Shown piece by piece: positions 34,831 to 42,823 of a stretch of DNA of 64,000 bases; the stretch's first letter is position 1; each line of letters opens with the position of its first letter. The translations under genes and the position numbers were made by a program. The notes below the pieces were generated by a model, which searched no databases, was not told the origin of the DNA, and saw nothing but the letters and a program-made list of their open reading frames with translations. The DNA lies in contig JBMHCT010000032.1 in assembly GCA_049889775.1 (NCBI GenBank), forward strand, positions 62,001 to 126,000, given 5' to 3'. The stretch is from Jejuia sp049889775. Its GTDB lineage: Bacteria; Bacteroidota; Bacteroidia; Flavobacteriales; Flavobacteriaceae.

Positions 34831-37674
34831 ATGAAAACTAAACTACTACTAATAGCAATTTGTTTTGCTATTTTTTCTTCAAGTCACGTATTTGGGCAAG
34901 CCTTAGGTTATGACAATAACCGTATTGCCGTAAGCGCAGATGGAAATAATGAACCAGATAATCACCCCGAGGCGCAATGGCCTAAAGCAGATCCAGACGA
35001 TTGGGCTGGTACGCCCGCTGCACTAGCAATGTTGGCCAAAGCTGGTCTACAGGATAATTTGGTGCACTATTCGTACAATAATTTTATCGAGGCACCTGCT
35101 CATACATCTTCTATTAATTATATGGCAGATGGCGTAAATGGAGCTATACAACGATGGGATTTCGAACCTACCGTATTTTTTGATGTACCTACAGATCCCA
35201 GCGCCGCTATTACACACTTAGCCGATGAGATTAAAAAATCCACTGCCAATGATCCGCTTTATTTTATTCATATGGGGCCTTCGGAGTTTTTTTATAGAGC
35301 CGTTCAAGAAGTAGTGAATGATGGCAATTTAGATCCCTTATCTCATGTACAAGTCATTTCACATAGTGGTTATAACGATAACCATTTACGTAGAAATGCG
35401 CATCACACTATGGCAGAAACAATTACTTTAAGTGGTAATCGTATCAATTATAAAAAAATAGAAGATCAAAACGCGTGCGATAACCCAACTGTAAAATGGT
35501 GTGCAGGATCAGATTTTTCACCTTTTTACTGGATGAGAGATCATCCTAGAGAAGATATTCAATGGTTATACTCTCGTCAAATACTACATCCAGGTAATAA
35601 AGCTGATATGTCTGATGCTGGAATGGTATGGTATTTATTATTTAATGATGAATTAGGAAACCTAAATAAATTTGAAAATTTTGTCGGTGAAGGAATCGCA
35701 CCAGAGGAAATTACTACACCTTGTCAAGATTTTAGCTTTAATGGTGTGCAGGATTTTGAAATGTCACAAATAGATCCTTATGTTATTAGTTATAAAGATA
35801 CAAGTAGAAACGCAATTGCAGTTGATGCAACGCAATATAAAGATCAATTTGGAGCCACTCAAAAAGTATTTGACGGACCAACAGGTAACTACAACATTAC
35901 CTTGACTACTTTAACCGAAGAAGACGGTGAGAGTACTTATCGTTTGCGAATTGATGGCACATTGGTGGGATCCTTTCAAAATCCAGTTGCGGTAACAGAT
36001 ATGGCGCCACATACACACACTTTTGAAAATGTAGCCATTAAAAAGGGAGATATTTTTCAAATTGAATCAAATACACATTCTAACGAAACTATTCCTGAAG
36101 GTAATGGTTTCGCATGGGCAAGAGGACGATGGAGATCTATAGATTTTCAGTGTTTACAGGTAACTGCTAACGACCCTGGTGACGGAAATGAGGATTGCGA
36201 ACCAGAGGAAGTAGATGGTTTATTAGTCTTTGAAGCAGAACGTTTCAATTTACAAGGTGCTTGGAAAATAGGTAACGATGCTACTAAAGCTTCGGGTGGG
36301 AAGTATATTTATTTTGATGGTGCAAACTCCTATCAAAATGTAAACTCCGCTCATAATATCTCCTATACTTTCAAAATAAATAATCCAGGTACTTATACAT
36401 TTAAATGGAGTATGAGACAACCACCAGAGGAACAAGGAACCGATTTAGGTAATGATGCCTGGTTTTATTTTTCTAATGATATAGGTCGTGGTAATAATGG
36501 TTTGGTATTAACAAAATTCTATAAATTTTTTGGGCGTAGTGGTTCAGATTTTACCCTTATTGGTGCTGCGGAAATTAATCATGATTCTCACGGTGTAAGT
36601 GTTGTTTTTCCATCGGCTGGACAATATACTCTTAATTTAAGTGGGCGTTCTCACGGTTTTCAATTAGATAGAATTGTACTTTTCAAGGACAGGTCTCTAG
36701 AAAATGTACCTGCGGAAATTGCGCTCATTACTGAGACGAATACTTGCGAAGTGGATGACGACAATCCAACAGGCGAGGAGATTGCTTTGGTAGACCCGAT
36801 GACGACGTTGGGTGATAGCGAAATGAGTATTCCGCTTACAGTGAGCTATGAGACTGTTGAAACCAGAAATATTCAAGTAGATATTACAGAAACTAACGGT
36901 ACAGTAATTAAAAGTGCCACAGTTGAAGTAGAGGCAGGAACAGGACAAACTGATATTACCGTAGATTTAGATGCGCCTCTGGTTTGGGATCGTTCTTATT
37001 TAATAGTTGCTTCAATTAAATCTATTGCAGATGATAGTACTATTAGAGAAGGACTTGGTAGCTTTTCCGTGGTGGCAGACAAGGCTTTAACCACTATTGA
37101 GATAATTGATTATCCAGAAGTAGTATATCAAACTTCAAACGTGATTCGGGTGAGGTATACAGCACCATTAAACCGTGATGTTCTTGTTCAATGGCGAAAA
37201 GGAACCACTACAGTTAAAACTGTACGGGTAAATAATCTACCTGCTGGAACACATGAAAGAGACATTAACATAAATTTAAATTCGATGCCAAATGATGGAT
37301 CTAACTATTCTTGGCGCGCTCTTATTAGAGTTAGGGCCACATCATTTGTAGGTAATATTGAAATTGTAGAAACCCCTAAAGTTACGGTAGATGCCAATTT
37401 TTTGTCTGTAGAAGATTTCGAAAACAATGATGGAAAAATTTCAGCCTATCCAAACCCGTTTAAGGATGATATAAAAATAGATTTACCTCAAAGTCATTCG
37501 TTTAAAACTTTGGATATTATTGATCTTAGTGGTAGAGTCATTTATTCAACAAATGTTGAAGGGTTAACAGATTATATTATTAAAAACACCGATACAATTG
37601 TTAAAACGGGTGTTTATGTTTTAAAGGTTCATGGTTCTGGTAATTCCAGTACAATGAAGTTGGTGAAAAAATAA
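34831..37674 (+). CDS. T9SS-secreted modular protein: hydrolase-like domain, carbohydrate-binding-like domains, type A sorting tail
   Basis: The 947-residue secreted protein has a signal peptide (to about residue 23). An N-terminal domain (about 25-290) with DGNNEPDN, DPLYFIHMGPSEF and a conserved HPGNKADMSDAG block resembles nucleoside-hydrolase/Sde182-like folds (low certainty). A beta-sandwich follows at about 300-445. A CBM6/35-like domain spans about 465-635 (VFEAERFNLQG to GFQLDRIVLF), then two Ig-like modules. The T9SS type A tail spans 870-947 (YPNPFKDDIKIDL to STMKLVKK). It is probably a cell-surface or released glycan-acting enzyme. No catalytic residue is proven. A strong terminator follows. 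Confidence 0.72.
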   Translation: MKTKLLLIAICFAIFSSSHVFGQALGYDNNRIAVSADGNNEPDNHPEAQWPKADPDDWAGTPAALAMLAKAGLQDNLVHYSYNNFIEAPAHTSSINYMADGVNGAIQRWDFEPTVFFDVPTDPSAAITHLADEIKKSTANDPLYFIHMGPSEFFYRAVQEVVNDGNLDPLSHVQVISHSGYNDNHLRRNAHHTMAETITLSGNRINYKKIEDQNACDNPTVKWCAGSDFSPFYWMRDHPREDIQWLYSRQILHPGNKADMSDAGMVWYLLFNDELGNLNKFENFVGEGIAPEEITTPCQDFSFNGVQDFEMSQIDPYVISYKDTSRNAIAVDATQYKDQFGATQKVFDGPTGNYNITLTTLTEEDGESTYRLRIDGTLVGSFQNPVAVTDMAPHTHTFENVAIKKGDIFQIESNTHSNETIPEGNGFAWARGRWRSIDFQCLQVTANDPGDGNEDCEPEEVDGLLVFEAERFNLQGAWKIGNDATKASGGKYIYFDGANSYQNVNSAHNISYTFKINNPGTYTFKWSMRQPPEEQGTDLGNDAWFYFSNDIGRGNNGLVLTKFYKFFGRSGSDFTLIGAAEINHDSHGVSVVFPSAGQYTLNLSGRSHGFQLDRIVLFKDRSLENVPAEIALITETNTCEVDDDNPTGEEIALVDPMTTLGDSEMSIPLTVSYETVETRNIQVDITETNGTVIKSATVEVEAGTGQTDITVDLDAPLVWDRSYLIVASIKSIADDSTIREGLGSFSVVADKALTTIEIIDYPEVVYQTSNVIRVRYTAPLNRDVLVQWRKGTTTVKTVRVNNLPAGTHERDININLNSMPNDGSNYSWRALIRVRATSFVGNIEIVETPKVTVDANFLSVEDFENNDGKISAYPNPFKDDIKIDLPQSHSFKTLDIIDLSGRVIYSTNVEGLTDYIIKNTDTIVKTGVYVLKVHGSGNSSTMKLVKK

Positions 37675-37718
37675 CTCGAAATAATTTCGAGAAACTTTTT
37701 TACTAATATATTAGTTAA

Positions 37719-37754
37719 ACCTCAAGAGTTAGGGTGCTCTTGAGGTTTTTTTTT
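37719..37754 (+). terminator. Strong intrinsic terminator of the T9SS cargo gene
   Basis: A 10-bp stem ACCTCAAGAG (37719-37728)/CTCTTGAGGT (37737-37746) with an 8-nt loop is followed by nine T. A weaker hairpin (CTCGAAAT/ATTTCGAG) sits directly after the stop codon at 37675-37691. Confidence 0.88.
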
Positions 37755-37897
37755 GAATTTTTTTTGAATATGAACTTTAAGATACCCATTCCAATTTGTG
37801 AAGTCATTTTTTAAGCTATCCAGATTTTACTCTTTTTAAGAAAGAAGAAAACCTTATCTTGTTTTGCTATTAATTAATAGATCGAAAATACCAGCCT

Positions 37898-38353
37898 ATG
37901 AAATTAACACCCAGCAAGCTAAATACCTTCAGTCTGTTTAAATTACCCTCTGCATATTTATGCGGGGTGCGCGTTAAATATTTGGACGACCAAAAGTGTA
38001 TAATAAAAGTAAAGCACAAATGGATTAATCAAAACCCATTTAAATCCATGTTTTGGGCAGTACAAGGTATGGCGGCAGAGTTATCTACTGGTGCTTTAAT
38101 GATAGGTAAAATACAAGAATCGGGTAAAAAAGTATCTATGTTGGTGACTACCAATAATGCCACATTCACCAAAAAAGCAACAGGTAGAATTACCTTTACA
38201 TGTAATGATGGTCATTTAATTGATGAAGCCCTAAACAAAGCAATTGAAACTGGTGAGGGGCAAACCATTTGGATGACATCTGTTGGTGTTAATGAAGAAG
38301 GCGTAGAGGTATCCACTTTCAATTTTGAGTGGAGTATAAAGGTGAAAAAGTAA
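37898..38353 (+). CDS. DUF4442 hotdog-fold protein (thioesterase-like)
   Basis: The 151-residue cytoplasmic protein matches the DUF4442 pattern. It opens with a helix, SAYLCGVRVKYLDDQKCIIKV, then HKWINQNPFKSMFWAVQGMAAELSTG in the hotdog central helix. Hotdog proteins are often acyl-CoA thioesterases, but DUF4442 activity is not established. A CAGT ladder begins 1 bp after its stop codon. It may be co-transcribed with the AIM24-like gene 134 bp downstream. Confidence 0.78.
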   Translation: MKLTPSKLNTFSLFKLPSAYLCGVRVKYLDDQKCIIKVKHKWINQNPFKSMFWAVQGMAAELSTGALMIGKIQESGKKVSMLVTTNNATFTKKATGRITFTCNDGHLIDEALNKAIETGEGQTIWMTSVGVNEEGVEVSTFNFEWSIKVKK

Positions 38354-38354
38354 A

Positions 38355-38378
38355 CAGTGTTCAGTCGCGGTATACAGT
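38355..38378 (+). repeat. CAGT ladder, copy A
   Basis: CAGT units start at 38355, 38362 and 38375, spaced 7 and 13 nt. This matches the 6/7-nt spacing of copies B and C with one unit degenerated. It lies 1 bp after the stop codon of the DUF4442 gene, in the sense direction of that gene. Confidence 0.7.
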
Positions 38379-38487
38379 TGGGTTATTTTTCTTTGTGACT
38401 TTATGCCTTTACGAGAAAATATATTTAAGTTGTAACAAAACCCTAAACAAATCAACAAATAAACGAATCAACAAAAACAATTAAAAA

Positions 38488-39288
38488 ATGACAGCACACG
38501 AAATAGATTATCGCATTTACGGCGAAGAAATGCAATATGTAGAAATAGAATTAGATCCTAATGAAGCTGTAATTGCCGAATCTGGTAGTTTTATGATGAT
38601 GGACGATGGTATAAAAATGGAAACCATTTTTGGAGATGGCTCTCAAAAAGACCAAGGGTTTTTGGGGAAGATATTGGGTGCAGGAAAACGCATACTCACA
38701 GGAGAAAGCTTATTTATGACGGCTTTCTATAATACTCTGGTTGGCAAACGTAACGTATCATTTGCCTCCCCGTACCCAGGAAAGATTATCCCGATAGACT
38801 TAACTGAGTTTGGAGGTAAGTTCATTTGTCAAAAGGATGCGTTTTTATGTGCCGCAAAAGGTGTAAGCGTGGGTATTGAGTTTTCTAAAAAATTAGGTCG
38901 TGGACTATTCGGAGGGGAAGGTTTCATTATGCAAAAATTAGAAGGTGATGGTATGGCGTTTGTTCATGCAGGAGGTACCATGGCTAAAAAAGAACTGGCA
39001 GCTGGAGAAACTTTAAGAGTGGATACTGGTTGTATCATCGGCTTTGATCAAACTGTAGATTATGATATTGAGTTTGTGGGCGGTATAAAAAATACAGTTT
39101 TCGGTGGCGAAGGTCTGTTTTTTGCTAAATTAGAAGGTCCTGGGACTGTTTTTGTTCAATCTTTACCATTTAGTCGTTTAGCTGGTAGAGTTTTGGCTTC
39201 AGCGCCAAGAGCGGGAGGTAAAAGTAAAGGTGAAGGCAGTGTTTTAGGGGGATTAGGAGATTTGTTGGATGGCGATAACCGTTTTTAA
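38488..39288 (+). CDS. AIM24/TIGR00266 family protein
   Basis: This 266-residue protein belongs to the tryptophan-RNA-attenuation-like beta-barrel family TIGR00266. Characteristic segments are YVEIELDPNEAVIAESGSFMMM at the start, LFMTAFYN and the glycine-rich FGGEGLFFAKLEGPG block. A glycine/serine-rich tail follows. The molecular function is unknown, though mitochondrial AIM24 affects membrane architecture. It has no signal peptide and is probably cytoplasmic. An A-rich leader precedes the ATG. The preceding gene is DUF4442; the next, a 65-residue gene, has its own promoter. Confidence 0.85.
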   Translation: MTAHEIDYRIYGEEMQYVEIELDPNEAVIAESGSFMMMDDGIKMETIFGDGSQKDQGFLGKILGAGKRILTGESLFMTAFYNTLVGKRNVSFASPYPGKIIPIDLTEFGGKFICQKDAFLCAAKGVSVGIEFSKKLGRGLFGGEGFIMQKLEGDGMAFVHAGGTMAKKELAAGETLRVDTGCIIGFDQTVDYDIEFVGGIKNTVFGGEGLFFAKLEGPGTVFVQSLPFSRLAGRVLASAPRAGGKSKGEGSVLGGLGDLLDGDNRF

Positions 39289-39334
39289 CATTGTTAAAAT
39301 CGTTTTAAAATCGCAAAAAAATGTAATTTTTGCG

Positions 39335-39342
39335 TAAATTTG
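39335..39342 (+). promoter_or_regulatory. -7 promoter element for the 65-residue gene
   Basis: TAAATTTG matches TAnnTTTG, 74 bp before the ATG. Just upstream is a hairpin CGCAAAAA/TTTTTGCG (39312-39334) that may terminate the preceding transcript. Confidence 0.5.
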
Positions 39343-39416
39343 AACGTTAAAATGTTAAACAAAACGCCTATAACCAAATTTACTATAATCAATAAACCTA
39401 AATTCGTAACATTAAA

Positions 39417-39614
39417 ATGGCAAGAGCAATGCTAGAGTACACAAAAACCGTACTGGAAAAGGTGAGTTTTGACGCCACATTGTTTTGCAAAGAAGTACAA
39501 AAGGCAGTGCAGCGTTTACTACCTTACGAGATTGAAGAACTTAAAATTTATATTCTATCTCTGGTTCAGCAAAACCCAGAATTAAATCAATGTTTAATTT
39601 ATTTAAAAGCATAA
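39417..39614 (+). CDS. Small conserved protein of unknown function
   Basis: The 65-residue protein begins MARAMLEYTKTVLEKVSFD and has no signal or membrane segment. It is predicted fully helical, with two amphipathic helices (about 3-35 and 38-62) separated by LLPYEIEEL. I recognise it as a small conserved flavobacterial protein without a known role. It has its own promoter and a perfect terminator right after the stop, which strongly supports a real gene. It is 46 bp from the convergent oxyR. Confidence 0.8.
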   Translation: MARAMLEYTKTVLEKVSFDATLFCKEVQKAVQRLLPYEIEELKIYILSLVQQNPELNQCLIYLKA

Positions 39615-39617
39615 AAG

Positions 39618-39641
39618 AAGCGACCAACAGGTCGCTTTTTT
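39618..39641 (+). terminator. Intrinsic terminator of the 65-residue gene
   Basis: An 8-bp stem AAGCGACC/GGTCGCTT with loop AACA is followed by a T-run, 3 bp after the stop codon. Confidence 0.88.
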
Positions 39642-39660
39642 AGTCTCTATAGTTGCTATT

Positions 39661-40602
39661 TTATTTATTGGGTAAAGGGCTTATAATTTTAACATCCTGA
39701 AATTTTATTGCACCCCTAATAATTCCTGAAATTACGCTCTGCATCGCCTCAATGATTTGCATTTTTAATTCACTTTTATGATAGATTAAGCTTACTTCTC
39801 TGGCAGGAGAAGGTTCTTCAAAATAATGTAAGTTTCTCTTGTCTTTATCGTTTAAATCCAAGGTATGTAAATAGGGCAGAAGTGTCATTCCCAACCCTTC
39901 GTTAGAAAGTTTTACTAAGGTTTCAATGCTACCACTTTCTAACTGAAACTTATCATCTTCAAGATTCTTAAAGGCTTTACAAAGATTAATAACACCGTCT
40001 CTAAAACAATGTCCGTCTTCTAGAAGTAGCATATCTTCAATAACCAAATCTTCAGTTTTTATTTTGTCTTGTGTGTGTAGTTTATGTCCGGGTGGTATAA
40101 ATGCCACAAAAGGCTCAAAATACAATACGCGCTCTTTAATATTTTCACTTTGCAAGGGCGTTGCAGCTATTGCAGCATCTAAATGCCCTTCATTAATACG
40201 GTGAATTATTTCTTCAGTGGTTAATTCCTCTATCTTAAGCTTGATTTTTGGATACTTCTTAATGAAGGTATTCAAAAACATAGGAAGTAATGTGGGCATT
40301 ATGGTGGGAATAATTCCTAATTTAAACTCTCCTCCAATGAATCCTTTTTGTTGATCTACAATATCCTGAATGCGATAGGATTCATTAACTATGTTTTTAG
40401 CTTGGGTAACAATTTTTCTGCCTACATCGGTTAATTCAATCGGCTTTTTGCTGCGATCAAAAATTAGTATGTCAAGTTCGTCTTCCAATTTTTGAATTTG
40501 CATGCTTAAAGTAGGTTGAGTAACAAAGCATTTTTCCGCAGCTTTAGTAAAATTTTGATGTTCGGCAACGGCCAAAACATAGTATAATTGGGTGATTGTC
40601 AT
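39661..40602 (-). CDS. oxyR: Hydrogen-peroxide sensor OxyR (LysR family)
   Basis: The 313-residue LysR-type regulator has an N-terminal winged HTH (ITQLYYVLAVAEHQNFTKAA). The effector domain carries the OxyR redox pair Cys199 and Cys208 in GHCFRDGVINLC, nine residues apart as in E. coli OxyR, where they form the peroxide-induced disulfide. It therefore most likely activates catalase/peroxidase genes, none of which lie here. It is monocistronic and convergent with the 65-residue gene. Confidence 0.92.
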   Translation of the reverse strand: MTITQLYYVLAVAEHQNFTKAAEKCFVTQPTLSMQIQKLEDELDILIFDRSKKPIELTDVGRKIVTQAKNIVNESYRIQDIVDQQKGFIGGEFKLGIIPTIMPTLLPMFLNTFIKKYPKIKLKIEELTTEEIIHRINEGHLDAAIAATPLQSENIKERVLYFEPFVAFIPPGHKLHTQDKIKTEDLVIEDMLLLEDGHCFRDGVINLCKAFKNLEDDKFQLESGSIETLVKLSNEGLGMTLLPYLHTLDLNDKDKRNLHYFEEPSPAREVSLIYHKSELKMQIIEAMQSVISGIIRGAIKFQDVKIISPLPNK

Positions 40603-40743
40603 TTAAATAAGTTTAGGCTATAAAAATATAAAAACTATCAATTCTATTTATTGAAATGATGTATAATTATTATTTATTTTTGTTCTAAACAAGAAAGCAT
40701 TGATAGTGTGCTTAACACTATAAAAATGGTTTAGTTTGTTTAA

Positions 40744-40758
40744 GTTTAGTTTAGTTTA
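40744..40758. repeat. GTTTA pentamer repeat
   Basis: Three perfect GTTTA units, followed by GTTA, lie in the intergenic region upstream of oxyR. It is short and probably of no function. Confidence 0.4.
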
Positions 40759-40767
40759 GTTAAAAGA

Positions 40768-40795
40768 AAAAGACGACCAATTTTGGTCGTCTTTT
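40768..40795 (-). terminator. Intrinsic terminator of the DUF2141 gene
   Basis: A 12-bp stem AAAAGACGACCA/TGGTCGTCTTTT with a 4-nt loop and A/T runs on both sides lies 25 bp after the DUF2141 stop on the minus strand. Confidence 0.82.
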
Positions 40796-40819
40796 GTTAT
40801 ATGGTGGTTTATTATTGTG

Positions 40820-41239
40820 TTAAAACTTAATATTCATTTCTAGATCTTCTTTAGCCATATCAAATTTTGCCTCTGCAAACTGTGGAGGACCAAAACTCAT
40901 AGAATTATTAGACATTCCATAATCTTCCTTTGGCATGCCGTTAGCTTCAAAATCCATGGCGTTATTATCATTTTCGTCATGTAAGGCCATAATTGCGTAA
41001 GTTCCTGGTGTAACATTTTTAAAAGTAGCAGTTATTTTGCCGTCTATAATTTTGGTTTTAGCATTTTGTATGCCTGCGCCTTTCATAAATGTACTTTCCG
41101 TATGAAGCGATAGTAAAACATGCCCATTGTTGTTAGTGATGTTTTCAATAGTAACGGTAATAGTTTTTCCTTCGTCTTGTGCGTTGCTGAAATTGATACT
41201 TAAGAATAATGTGATAATTAAAGTTGATAGTCTTTTCAT
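40820..41239 (-). CDS. DUF2141 exported protein
   Basis: The 139-residue protein has a signal peptide (LSINFSNAQ) and a DUF2141 beta-sandwich. Signatures are GHVLLSLHTE, TPGTYAIMALHDENDNNAMDF and the GMPKEDYGMSNN motif. The acidic DENDNNAMDF loop looks able to bind calcium, though this is inferred. A paralogue lies at 62562-62987. The role is unknown. Confidence 0.83.
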   Translation of the reverse strand: MKRLSTLIITLFLSINFSNAQDEGKTITVTIENITNNNGHVLLSLHTESTFMKGAGIQNAKTKIIDGKITATFKNVTPGTYAIMALHDENDNNAMDFEANGMPKEDYGMSNNSMSFGPPQFAEAKFDMAKEDLEMNIKF

Positions 41240-41395
41240 GATGTATAATTTTAAGAGTTGTTTTAATTGAACACTTCAAAGATGCAGCAGAAAGAACGCT
41301 TATCGTAATTTAAACTACCGAATTGTACTTTTTGGATGATGAATTGTGGATTTTAGAGATACGAGATAGAAGACTTGGGTTTAAATTTTAAGTCT

Positions 41396-41425
41396 ACTGA
41401 AAACTGCGACTGTGACTGAAAACTG
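41396..41425 (-). repeat. CAGT ladder, copy B
   Basis: Five CAGT units (read on the minus strand; ACTG on plus at 41396, 41403, 41409, 41415 and 41422) are spaced 7, 6, 6 and 7 nt. The first begins 1 bp after the TAG stop of the DUF58 gene, in its sense direction. Confidence 0.8.
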
Positions 41426-41426
41426 A

Positions 41427-42758
41427 CTACAGCAATCCTCTAGATTTGATTTCTAGATATTTATTAATAGTATCTATGGTTAAGTTTTCTGGTGTAGTTA
41501 GAATGGAATAAATGCCAAACTTTTTAAGTTCGCTTACGATTAAGCGCTTTTCAAAATCGAATTTTTCTGCGATTACCTTATCATAAACTTCTTGTACAGT
41601 TTCTGCTTTTGAGTTGACTAGCTTATCAATTTCAGTATTTTTAAAGAAGATAACTACAAGTAAATGATGTTTTGCAATGGCTTTTAAATAAGGCAATTGT
41701 CTATTTAAAGCATCTAATGTACCAAAATTGGTGTACATCAATAGCAGACTACGATGAGTGATATGGCGTTTAATGTTCGCATAAAGTCTACCAAAATCAC
41801 TTTCAAAATAATCCGTTTTTACATTATAAAGCGCTTCTAAAATCAATTGCATTTGTCCGCTACGACGTTCTGCAACAACCATGTTTTTTATTTTTTTTGA
41901 AAACGAAAACATACCTGCTTTATCATGTTTTTTTAAGACTATATTGCTGATAACTAGGGTGGAATTGATGGCGTAATCTAAAAGACTTAAACCATCAAAA
42001 GGCATTTTCATTATACGACCTTTATCAATAATGGAATACACTGGTTGAGACTTTTCATCTTGAAATTGATTCACCATCAGCTGGTTTTTCTTTGCGGTCG
42101 CTTTCCAGTTTATGGTGCGTAAATCATCGCCTAAAACATAATCTTTTATTTGTTCAAACTCCATAGTATGCCCAAGTCTACATACTTTTTTAAGTCCGTA
42201 ATCAGTAGCATTTTTGTTTATGTTTAGCAGCTCAAACTTTTTTAGTTGTTTAAAGCTAGGGTAGGTGGGTACCATAACACCTTCTTCTAAAGTAAAGCGT
42301 TTTGCAACAAGATTTAATGCAGAAGCTGCATAAATATTTAAATACCCAAAGTGGTATTCTCCGCGTTCTTTGGGAGTTATGTTATAGGTGATTATTTTTT
42401 CTTTTCTGGGGTTGATTTTATCAATAAGTTTAAAATCACGGACCTGAAATTGCTCTGGGATTTCATCAATAATCTCTAAATGAATTGTAAATGGGTAGTT
42501 GTTTCTTATGTTGAGTGTAATGGTGTTAGAATCACCGTTGGAAAATTTATCAGGAACAATTCTAGTAGCCTCGATTTTTTGCTTTCCAATAAATACAAAA
42601 AGGATGTCCAATAAAAATAACCCAAGCAACACCAAAATACTCAACTGTGCAATATTAAAAAGCACAGGGATAAAGTAGCTTACTGCAAATAGAACCACAA
42701 TGCCAATACCTGCATAAAAAAAACGGGGTTGTATGTAAAAGGGTTTGAAGAGTTTCAA
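41427..42758 (-). CDS. DUF58 domain protein of a MoxR system
   Basis: The 443-residue protein has two N-terminal membrane helices (about residues 12-58). Its cytoplasmic DUF58 region has the signature YVLGDDLRTINWKATAKKNQLMVNQ near residue 205, preceding a vWA-like fold. In MoxR operons such proteins are thought to bind the ATPase or substrates. The only reasonable start is a TTG at 42756-42758. A 7-bp tandem repeat lies just upstream. It is the last gene of the SpoIIM-MoxR operon. Confidence 0.85.
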   Translation of the reverse strand: MKLFKPFYIQPRFFYAGIGIVVLFAVSYFIPVLFNIAQLSILVLLGLFLLDILFVFIGKQKIEATRIVPDKFSNGDSNTITLNIRNNYPFTIHLEIIDEIPEQFQVRDFKLIDKINPRKEKIITYNITPKERGEYHFGYLNIYAASALNLVAKRFTLEEGVMVPTYPSFKQLKKFELLNINKNATDYGLKKVCRLGHTMEFEQIKDYVLGDDLRTINWKATAKKNQLMVNQFQDEKSQPVYSIIDKGRIMKMPFDGLSLLDYAINSTLVISNIVLKKHDKAGMFSFSKKIKNMVVAERRSGQMQLILEALYNVKTDYFESDFGRLYANIKRHITHRSLLLMYTNFGTLDALNRQLPYLKAIAKHHLLVVIFFKNTEIDKLVNSKAETVQEVYDKVIAEKFDFEKRLIVSELKKFGIYSILTTPENLTIDTINKYLEIKSRGLL

Positions 42759-42762
42759 TAAA

Positions 42763-42783
42763 TTGGTTATTGGTTATTGGTTA
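42763..42783. repeat. Three tandem TTGGTTA heptamers before the DUF58 start
   Basis: Three perfect 7-bp copies lie 4 bp upstream of the DUF58 TTG start, in the leader where ribosome binding would occur. Copy-number change could alter spacing; this is inference. Confidence 0.6.
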
Positions 42784-42792
42784 TGAGTGGAT

Positions 42793-42821
42793 ACTGCTCA
42801 CTGCCACTGGTAACTGCGACT
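42793..42821 (-). repeat. CAGT ladder, copy C
   Basis: ACTG on the plus strand starts at 42793, 42800, 42806 and 42813, plus a degenerate ACTT at 42819, spaced 7, 6, 7 and 6. It reads as CAGT in the sense of the MoxR gene and starts 2 bp after its TAG stop. Confidence 0.8.
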
Positions 42822-42823
42822 TT

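Noticed and set aside
40744..40758. GTTTA repeat as a CRISPR-like or regulatory array
   Set aside because: Units are 5 bp, contiguous and without spacers; simple AT-rich repeat.
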